From: SURF-33 sp964598885
GTDB taxonomy: Bacteria; Desulfobacterota; Desulfobacteria; Desulfobacterales; Desulfosalsimonadaceae
DNA: 10,930 nucleotides
Assembly (NCBI GenBank): GCA_964598885.1
Contig: CAZRES010000100.1
Span: 1 to 10,930, forward strand
Direction of reading: 5' to 3'
Shown: positions 6,025-10,930 of the stretch, in pieces
Position numbering within the stretch: the stretch's first letter is position 1
Layout: every line of letters starts with the position of its first letter
Position numbers and translations under genes: made by a program
Notes under the pieces: generated by a model
The model's input: only the letters and a program-made list of their open reading frames with translations
Told to the model about the DNA's origin: nothing
The model's database searches: none

Positions 6025-6657
6025 AACCGTTATGAAAATATCTTGTTTTCCGGCCCTGCCGGCCAGATCGCCTATCGCCGCAATGCTGGATGGGTGTTCA
6101 TCGATAACGGCCTTCCGGCAAAGTTTTTCCAGCCGGTCCTGATATTGCTTAAAAACATCATGAACGGTCTCACCGGATACCCGGATGCCTTGGCGCAGAA
6201 ACACCGGTCCCAGATCGGCGTTTACCCGATTGAAAAATTTCAGGGTAATGGTGATATCTTCAGGACCCGAAGACGCTGGGACGGATGACCCGGAGGCGGA
6301 TTGCGCCGCGAATCCCGCGCCAGGCCTGTCTGTGGGTGCCGGGAAATCCATGGTCCGCATGCCCGCCACCGGACTGTTTTTGCGAAATACCGCGCCCACC
6401 AGGCCGGGCATGGCCGCGGACAACGCGATTTCTGAACCATGGGATACCGTGGCCGTGCGGTCGTCATCCACGGCCCGGCCGTTATGAAACACGGTCTGAA
6501 CCACTGCATCCAGGTAATCAAATGAAATGCCCGCCCATTGGACAAGCACCTGCCGGATGGATGCGCCCGACGGTCCGGCCAGGTGAAACCCGCGCGCCGT
6601 CAACGCCCCGCAGACCGCCATTCCCGGCGATTTCACAACAAGATGGATTTGCTGCAA
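6013..6657 (-). CDS. Tandem MoaD/ThiS-like beta-grasp protein without Gly-Gly tail (AOR operon)
   Basis: 214 residues. I choose the TTG at 6657: AGGGG lies six bases upstream, inside the AOR stop codon, giving translational coupling; the longer frame would overlap AOR. Residues 1-100 resemble a ThiS/MoaD fold, with a basic first strand, SIRQVLVQW helix, VFHNGRAVDDD turn and VSHGSEIALSAAMPGLVG near the end. A Pro/Ser/Gly/Ala linker spans about 103-132. Residues 134-212 repeat the pattern: ITLKFFNRVNADLGPVFLRQ, TVHDVFKQYQDRL helix, KAVIDEHPS, then DIFITVAED. Neither domain ends in Gly-Gly, so it should not be a sulfur donor. Position in the operon directly after AOR suggests a subunit, assembly factor or adaptor for the enzyme or its cofactor. 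The coding call is strong; the fold assignment is by eye. Confidence 0.7.
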   Translation of the reverse strand: MQQIHLVVKSPGMAVCGALTARGFHLAGPSGASIRQVLVQWAGISFDYLDAVVQTVFHNGRAVDDDRTATVSHGSEIALSAAMPGLVGAVFRKNSPVAGMRTMDFPAPTDRPGAGFAAQSASGSSVPASSGPEDITITLKFFNRVNADLGPVFLRQGIRVSGETVHDVFKQYQDRLEKLCRKAVIDEHPSSIAAIGDLAGRAGKQDIFITVAED

Positions 6658-6667
6658 TACCGATCCC

Positions 6668-8401
6668 CTAAAAATTATAGACCGTATCCAGCTCCTGATC
6701 CGTGACGTCGAAACGGACATTGTGCGGCGGCAGCGTTTCATTCTGAAAATAGGCCGGCAGACGGTCGTCTTTTGCCGTAAATCCCGCTTTTTCGTTGAAT
6801 TCGCGCTCCATGGTCAGAATCTTTTTGCCCAGGGCCGCCACGCCGTCGGCATCCAGATCCAGACCGTAAAACGCGTTGATCATATCCACCATGGCGGCAA
6901 AGGTTTCCGGCTGGTCCAGAATGGCAAACGCGATGAACAGGCACATGCCGGTGGAATCAATGGCCGCGGTAGCAATCTGGAGATTGCGGGACAATTCGAT
7001 CTGTCCTTCAGGCTTTAAGGGATCCACAGTGCCGCCTACGCCCAGCAGGTTTGTGGCCACGGCATATCCGGCGGTGTGATCCGCGCCCATGGTGGAGGTG
7101 GCATAGGTGACCCCGATTCCCTGTACGGCCCGGGGGTCGTAGGCGGGCATGGCCTGGTTTTTCACCACCGGGACCCGCTCCACTCCGAACACCTTGCCCG
7201 TGACCGCGGCCCCGCTTCCCAGAATCCGTCCCAGGGGCGTGCCCTTTCCCACTTCCTTGACCAGCTCGATGGCGGCATCGGAATCGCCGAACGCGGCCAG
7301 ACCCGCTTCCATGGCCACGCCGATGGTGGCGCCCATCTCGATGGTATCCAGCCCGAAATCATCGTCCATGCGATCCATTTGCGCAATGGCGTCCATGTTA
7401 TCGATGCCGCAGTTGCCGCCGTGGGCCCAGACGGTTTCATATTCCGGTTGTTTGGTCAGGTAATGGCCGTCCTTGTCCATGTACGTGCCGGAGCACCGGA
7501 TCACGCATCCCCGGTGGCAGCCATGGGTGGCCTTGCCGCCCCGGGCCGTTTCCAGTTCGGCCATGGTTTCGCCGGATATGGCGGGCGCGCCCTTGAACCG
7601 CCCGTAAAGAAAATTGTTGGTGGGATATCCGCCGGCTTCATTGACCACATTGGTCAACACATTGGTTCCGTAGGCCGGCAGGCCCTGGCCGGTGACCGCG
7701 TGCTCTTTCAACCCCTTGACGAAAATCTTGTTGGCGGCTTTGAATTTTTCCGGATCTTTGGGCGGCCGCATCTCGGTGCCCGCATCATCCATCACAATGA
7801 CCTTGACCCCTTTGGCTCCCATGACCGCGCCCACTCCTCCACGGCCGGCATGACGGCTGGGCCGCAGTTCCATGTCGGTGCAGGCCACGGACGCGGCAGC
7901 CAGTTTCATCTCCCCGGCCTGGCCGATGGACATGCAGCAGATATTTTCCCCGAACTCCTGCTTCATCTTTTCCACAAGATCATAGTTTCCCAGACCCTTG
8001 AGGCTGTTGTCCGGGGTAACGATCACCCCGTCCTTGTTGATGAAAATCTTATACAGGGTGTCGTCGGCGGGCCGGCCTTCCAGAACGATGCCCGCATACC
8101 CCAGCCGGGCCATGACCTGGGACGGCATGCCGCCGGAATTGGCCTCCTTGATGCCGCCGGTGAGCGGGCTTTTGCACCCCACCGACAGCCGGCCGGACAT
8201 GGCGGCCGTGGTGCCGGAAAGCAGCCCCGGCGCAAACACCAGCTTGTTGTCGGCGCTTAAGGGATGACAGAGGGGCGGTACTTCGCCCGCGATAATGGCC
8301 GAGGTCAGCCCTCTGCCCCCCAGCCCGGCGTATGCGTCCCGTGATTCGGTTTTAAACGCGGGCGCTTCCGGGCCCATATTAATCCGCAGAATCTTGTCCA
8401 T
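6668..8401 (-). CDS. aor: Tungsten-dependent aldehyde:ferredoxin oxidoreductase family protein
   Basis: 577 residues, near full family length. Family members oxidise aldehydes (or related carbonyl or aryl substrates) to acids, or run in reverse, with a bis-tungstopterin and one [4Fe-4S] cluster in the cytoplasm. Seen here: GGRGL at 28-32, RHAGRGGVGAVMGAKGVK at 183-200 (pterin contacts), cluster cysteines Cys295, Cys299, Cys303 and Cys487, PEYETVWAHGGNCG at 319-332, DDFGLDT at 347-353 and DSTGMC at 482-487 (paired pterin-binding motifs), and the GADHTAG active-site region with His442. The cluster motif is C-x3-C-x3-C, not the C-x2-C-x3-C of classical AOR, pointing to a divergent subfamily. The ATG has GGAGG about seven bases upstream. 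It is the middle gene of an operon with the DUF362 protein before it and the tandem beta-grasp protein after. The natural substrate cannot be told from sequence. Confidence 0.95.
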   Translation of the reverse strand: MDKILRINMGPEAPAFKTESRDAYAGLGGRGLTSAIIAGEVPPLCHPLSADNKLVFAPGLLSGTTAAMSGRLSVGCKSPLTGGIKEANSGGMPSQVMARLGYAGIVLEGRPADDTLYKIFINKDGVIVTPDNSLKGLGNYDLVEKMKQEFGENICCMSIGQAGEMKLAAASVACTDMELRPSRHAGRGGVGAVMGAKGVKVIVMDDAGTEMRPPKDPEKFKAANKIFVKGLKEHAVTGQGLPAYGTNVLTNVVNEAGGYPTNNFLYGRFKGAPAISGETMAELETARGGKATHGCHRGCVIRCSGTYMDKDGHYLTKQPEYETVWAHGGNCGIDNMDAIAQMDRMDDDFGLDTIEMGATIGVAMEAGLAAFGDSDAAIELVKEVGKGTPLGRILGSGAAVTGKVFGVERVPVVKNQAMPAYDPRAVQGIGVTYATSTMGADHTAGYAVATNLLGVGGTVDPLKPEGQIELSRNLQIATAAIDSTGMCLFIAFAILDQPETFAAMVDMINAFYGLDLDADGVAALGKKILTMEREFNEKAGFTAKDDRLPAYFQNETLPPHNVRFDVTDQELDTVYNF

Positions 8402-8459
8402 AAGGCACCTCCCGTCAGAGTAAGGGTTTTAGTTCAATGATTTGCCAGATTGTATGACA

Positions 8460-9620
8460 TCAGCCTCCCATCATCCATTGCAGCCGGCCCCGCTGCTTTT
8501 CGATGGCCGCTTCCGGACAGATTTCCAGGCAGCAGTAGCACCGGATGCAGGTATTGTAATCATATGCCGGCACCTGTTTACGGCCGTTTGATTCGCTGAT
8601 GGCGCCGGACGCGCAGATTTTCTTGCATTGATAGCAGAGGGTGCACCGGTCCTCCCGGGGAGCCGGGCGGTCTAAAAACAGATTTTTAAAGGTGGTCGTG
8701 TTAAAGGGCCAGCGGAACATGTTTGAAAGAAAAGAAGTGCCCGTGGCCGGTTCAAAATCATCCACGCAAAGATCATCAATGGAAGCGCCGATGATTTCGA
8801 TTTCCTCCGGCGACGATACGCCATAGTCCCTTTTGAATCCGTTGACCACGGTTAAGGCCTTGTTCACATCCAGGCCGGCCAGCATGGTTGCCGCATAATC
8901 CACGGCAATGCCGTTTTCGCCGGCCAGCACCGCGTTTAGCCACCGGGGTTTTCCGGCCGGACCCGGTCCCTCGCCTTCCTGGACGCAGACGGCATCCATG
9001 ATGTGAATAATGGGTTTTGCCGGCGTAAAGCCGAAGTTCATGGCGCCGTATAAATCCAGAATAAATTCGGAAAATTCCTCGGGAGTGGGCGCCCGCATGT
9101 GCATTTTGGATTTTTCCACCCCCGGAATGGCGCCGAACAGCAGCTTGACCGCGCCGGTGATATAGGTGATGCCATGGGTCTTGAACTTGGGCAGGTTGAC
9201 GATGATGTCGGCGTCGAAATACCCCTCGGATATATCCAGATGTTTGAATTTCTTCGCACCTTCATAATGCAGGGTCCGGGTAACCGCGGGATTTGCGGTC
9301 TCGATCCCCTCTTCTTCCACCACCCGGCCATAGGCGGTTTTTTTGAGGGTGCGCGCCAGGGAATGAATGGCCGGGGATTCCAGCAGAACGGGCGTGCCGC
9401 CGCTGTCTTTCACGATCTGCACCACGGCCCGGAAAAATTCCGAATGGGTGATGATGGCCTTTTCGTCGGCTGCCGGCATCAGCAGGTTGGGCTTTACCAC
9501 CACCCGGGCGTTTTTCAATGTTTCCATGTCAAACCCGATATTGGACAAGCTCTGCCGGATGGCGTCTTTTAGTAGGCGGTTTTCATATTCTGCGCACGGC
9601 AACAGGGAAACAACAGACAT
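8460..9620 (-). CDS. DUF362 protein with C-terminal 2x[4Fe-4S] ferredoxin domain
   Basis: 386 residues. The N-terminal domain is DUF362, with VVVKPNLL at 40-47, NLPKFKTHG at 142-150 and the acidic MDAVCVQEGEGP at 208-219. The C-terminal part carries two clusters: Cys326-x2-Cys329-x2-Cys332-x3-Cys336 and Cys358-x2-Cys361-x2-Cys364-x3-Cys368-Pro. This is a bacterial ferredoxin-type module for low-potential electron transfer. I take the ATG at 9620, with GGAG seven bases upstream, rather than the TTG at 9653. A weak leftward promoter with TATATT at 9643-9638 may lie just ahead. Being first in the AOR operon (58 bases before AOR), it is a good candidate for the electron carrier of AOR, in place of the small ferredoxin subunit known in some other AOR operons. 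DUF362 itself has no settled function, and an assembly role is possible. Confidence 0.88.
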   Translation of the reverse strand: MSVVSLLPCAEYENRLLKDAIRQSLSNIGFDMETLKNARVVVKPNLLMPAADEKAIITHSEFFRAVVQIVKDSGGTPVLLESPAIHSLARTLKKTAYGRVVEEEGIETANPAVTRTLHYEGAKKFKHLDISEGYFDADIIVNLPKFKTHGITYITGAVKLLFGAIPGVEKSKMHMRAPTPEEFSEFILDLYGAMNFGFTPAKPIIHIMDAVCVQEGEGPGPAGKPRWLNAVLAGENGIAVDYAATMLAGLDVNKALTVVNGFKRDYGVSSPEEIEIIGASIDDLCVDDFEPATGTSFLSNMFRWPFNTTTFKNLFLDRPAPREDRCTLCYQCKKICASGAISESNGRKQVPAYDYNTCIRCYCCLEICPEAAIEKQRGRLQWMMGG

Positions 9621-9663
9621 GAGCGGGCTCCGATGGGAATATATTAAAAGCAAATAGGTTCAG

Positions 9664-9686
9664 AAAAAGTCTCCATTGCAAAGACT
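9664..9686 (-). terminator. Intrinsic terminator of the PIN toxin-antitoxin operon
   Basis: On the minus strand AGTCTTT (9686-9680), a five-base loop and GGAGACT (9674-9668) form a seven-pair stem with two G-U pairs, followed by a run of T (9667-9664). It lies 43 bases after the PIN toxin stop and before the DUF362 start, so it should separate the two operons. The other strand has no T-run. Confidence 0.5.
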
Positions 9687-9728
9687 CGATGCGCCGAAGG
9701 GCGTCATGCCGCTTTCTGTCGGAACAAT

Positions 9729-10121
9729 TTACCAAATGGTTTTTACATGCCGAGAGCTGCTGATAACCGGATCATTGGTGATCAAAACGGCATTCAGGCA
9801 CAGCGCTGTGGCGGCTATCAACCTGTCATGAAGTTCCGGAATATCAGGAATGAGGAAAGCCTGTTCAACAACATGACCGGTCATTGGAGAGATTGAGCAC
9901 TGATCATGCCGGCGAACATACTGGAACAGATCCGGCAGGGTTGTTTCAATCCGTCTTCGTTCGGAAAGATAAGCCAATTCCGCGACGGTCATGGCTGGAA
10001 CGGCCAGCGATATGCGACCAGCTTCCAGTTTCTCGAAAATCTCTTTGACCATTGCGGGCAGCCTGCGCTTTTCAAGGCGCAAAATCACGGCCATGGTGTC
10101 AGCGACATAATCAGCCTTCAC
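9729..10121 (-). CDS. PIN-domain toxin (VapC-like ribonuclease)
   Basis: 130 residues from a GTG at 10121. The acidic residues expected of a PIN nuclease site are present: Asp8 in VADTMAV, Glu48 in TVAELA, Asp99 in LHDRLIAATA, and Asp117 in ITNDPVI. They bind magnesium in single-strand RNA cleavage, typically of tRNA or rRNA in VapC toxins. The GTG overlaps the end of the antitoxin gene by 11 bases, with AGGAG ten bases upstream, so the pair is translationally coupled. Longer in-frame starts up to 10259 would lie wholly inside the antitoxin gene and add residues with no PIN character. Confidence 0.88.
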   Translation of the reverse strand: MKADYVADTMAVILRLEKRRLPAMVKEIFEKLEAGRISLAVPAMTVAELAYLSERRRIETTLPDLFQYVRRHDQCSISPMTGHVVEQAFLIPDIPELHDRLIAATALCLNAVLITNDPVISSSRHVKTIW

Positions 10122-10347
10122 GTGGATATAACTCCTGGTATGCCGTAAACTCCTGCTCCAGATGCCTTGCTTCTGAGATATCCATTTGCCGCAATTCATG
10201 GTCGATATCGATGGAACCAGGCCGTTTTGCGGCGGCCTCGCGCATCCGAAGAAAATCAATGAAAAGTTTGATTTCCCTCAAGGCTTCGCCGGGCAGTTCT
10301 TGCAAGTCCTGCTGGATATCGAGTTTCAGCCGATCCGTTGTGGTCAT
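10111..10347 (-). CDS. Antitoxin of the PIN toxin (DUF2281-like)
   Basis: 78 residues. The N-terminal LQELPGEALREIKLFIDFLR resembles the helix-rich part of DUF2281-type antitoxins, and the C-terminal part is acidic and disordered-looking, as expected of a toxin-binding tail. The ATG has GAGG six bases upstream. It precedes and overlaps the PIN toxin gene, the standard antitoxin-first order. No clear DNA-binding domain is visible, so autoregulation is uncertain. Confidence 0.75.
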   Translation of the reverse strand: MTTTDRLKLDIQQDLQELPGEALREIKLFIDFLRMREAAAKRPGSIDIDHELRQMDISEARHLEQEFTAYQELYPREG

Positions 10348-10365
10348 GGAATTCCTCGTTTTGTC

Positions 10366-10402
10366 ATTGTATGAATTTTCAATATTTTATTAAAAAATTG
10401 AA
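10366..10402 (-). promoter_or_regulatory. Candidate promoter and operator of the PIN operon
   Basis: On the minus strand TTAATA (10393-10388) and TACAAT (10371-10366) are 16 bases apart. The inverted repeat TTCAAT (10378-10383) and ATTGAA (10397-10402) brackets the -35 box and part of the spacer, the place where an antitoxin complex would repress. The stretch is very AT-rich, so a chance match is possible. Confidence 0.35.
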
Positions 10403-10488
10403 CAACTTATACGGGATGTCCGTTGTTATGAAATTACGCCCAGTAATCAATAACTTAACGGTGGCTTTAAGATGACGGAATTACTGGG
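10401..10488. other. Two stem-loops in the 309-bp gene-free stretch 10348-10656
   Basis: AACAAC (10401-10406) pairs with GTTGTT (10422-10427), and the pairing extends by CGG/CCG past a bulge. Next, CCCAGTAAT (10439-10447) pairs perfectly with ATTACTGGG (10480-10488), enclosing an inner CTTAA/TTAAG stem (10454-10458 and 10467-10471). Neither is followed by a T-run on either strand. They may be part of a small RNA, a recombination site or a miniature element. The rest of the gap holds the two divergent promoters and no convincing gene. Confidence 0.4.
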
Positions 10489-10571
10489 TTACTATACCAG
10501 GAAAACAATTAAAGGTAAAGCATTTACCAAAAAGCCCGAGAAGAAAAATGATCGTAATTGTCTTTAATATA

Positions 10572-10600
10572 TTGACTTACCAAGAAATTAACGTTATAGA
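10572..10600 (+). promoter_or_regulatory. Sigma-70 promoter of the SCP2-like gene
   Basis: TTGACT (10572-10577) and TATAGA (10595-10600) are 17 bases apart, ideal spacing. The -35 box matches the consensus at five of six positions and the -10 at four. About 50 bases of leader remain before the ATG at 10657. Confidence 0.55.
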
Positions 10601-10656
10601 TCACAATATCTTTTCCAATTTCCATCCGCCTTTCCATCTCAGACAGGAGAAAGCCC

Positions 10657-10930
10657 ATGGCCGTCTACAAAGATCAGCGGGAATTCGAAGCCATTTTATC
10701 GAAACTCTGGGGAAAAATTTTTGACACCCCGGCTATTGTCCAATCGGTTTCCGGCGTCAAGCTCATCGCGCGGTTTCGGTATACGGACTATCCCGTGGCG
10801 CTCTATATCGATCTTTCCGGCGACGCGCCGAACTATTATTTCAATCCGGAAACGCCGGTCCAGCCGGATGTGGACATGATTCTTTCGTCTGAAACCAGCC
10901 ACCTGTTCTGGATGGAAGACTTAAACGTGC
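10657..10930 (+). CDS. SCP2 sterol-binding-domain-like protein, 3' end beyond window
   Basis: The ATG has AGGAG seven bases upstream and opens 91 codons without a stop to the window edge. The product begins MAVYKDQREFEAILSKLWGK and continues with LIARFRYTDYPVALYIDLSG, YYFNPETPVQPDVDMILSSE and SHLFWMEDLNV. The strand pattern with a polar/hydrophobic alternation and the D-V-D-M-x-L-S-x-E motif resembles small stand-alone SCP2-domain proteins, which bind lipids or acyl-CoA-like ligands in a hydrophobic tunnel. Such proteins are common in Desulfobacterota. It is transcribed away from the rest, with no visible tie to the AOR genes. About 91 of an expected 110-130 residues are in view. Confidence 0.7.
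   Translation, partial: MAVYKDQREFEAILSKLWGKIFDTPAIVQSVSGVKLIARFRYTDYPVALYIDLSGDAPNYYFNPETPVQPDVDMILSSETSHLFWMEDLNV

Noticed and set aside
7076..8260. Long open frame of 394 codons on the plus strand
   Set aside because: It lies wholly antisense to the AOR gene, whose motifs are unambiguous. Open antisense frames are expected in GC-rich codon use, and the translation is rich in His, Gly and Arg with no domain.
9099..9572. 157-codon plus-strand frame
   Set aside because: Antisense shadow of the DUF362 gene with a composition typical of such shadows.
10401..10427. Integron attC site
   Set aside because: The arms AACAAC and GTTGTT resemble attC ends superficially, but the flanking bases do not fit the RYYYAAC and GTTRRRY core sites.
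10472..10567. 31-codon basic plus-strand frame in the 309-bp gap
   Set aside because: No proper ribosome site, and its start falls inside the stem-loop; a chance frame is more likely.
1..10930. CRISPR array, tRNA, rRNA or insertion sequence
   Set aside because: I saw no regularly spaced repeats, no tRNA-like cloverleaf, no rRNA segment and no transposase or paired terminal repeats; the only dispersed repeat (1-32 and 2304-2335) is explained by two related small genes.

Overview
The window looks like a chromosomal segment from a strictly anaerobic bacterium, most likely a sulfate-reducing or related Desulfobacterota lineage. That is inference from gene content: a tungsten-type aldehyde:ferredoxin oxidoreductase (AOR), a DUF362 iron-sulfur protein, pterin-cofactor-type MoaD/HesA partners and an SCP2-like protein. 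Clear Shine-Dalgarno sites are used throughout. The right-centre core (about 4.0-9.6 kb) is GC-rich and looks resident. The left 4 kb and the 9.7-10.6 kb stretch are more AT-rich or mixed and carry toxin-antitoxin, ATPase and decayed genes typical of accessory DNA.

Left region (1-3.9 kb, all leftward). At the left edge is a fragment of a small gene whose intact relative lies at 2221-2376. Next to it is a nucleotidyltransferase gene that has lost its central catalytic part through an internal deletion with a frame change, preceded by a small companion gene (262-459). Then come an AAA+ ATPase with a DUF4143-type C-terminus (671-2140), the intact 51-residue small gene, a zinc-ribbon membrane protein (2416-3228), a possible 45-residue leader gene overlapping its start, and a ParD-like/RelE-type toxin-antitoxin pair (3392-3898) with a 10-bp inverted-repeat operator upstream.

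Core region (4.0-9.6 kb). A leftward pair encodes a HesA/MoeB/ThiF-like adenylating enzyme (4786-5658) and a SAM methyltransferase (3997-4767). Divergent from it is a MoaD/ThiS-type ubiquitin-like carrier ending in Gly-Gly-Gly (5771-6010). Converging on the carrier with a 2-bp gap is a leftward operon: DUF362 protein with two [4Fe-4S] sites (8460-9620), then AOR (6668-8401), then an unannotated 214-residue protein (6013-6657). I read that last protein as two MoaD/ThiS-like beta-grasp domains in tandem, neither ending in Gly-Gly. The likely logic is that HesA activates the MoaD-like carrier to supply sulfur for the tungstopterin dithiolene, AOR oxidises an aldehyde or related substrate, and the DUF362 protein carries electrons. 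The tandem protein is the unexplained member, perhaps a chaperone or accessory subunit.

Right region (9.66-10.93 kb). A leftward antitoxin/PIN-toxin pair (9729-10347) ends at a stem-loop terminator (9664-9686). A 309-bp gene-free stretch with nested inverted repeats follows. A rightward SCP2-like gene with a good promoter then runs off the window at 10930.
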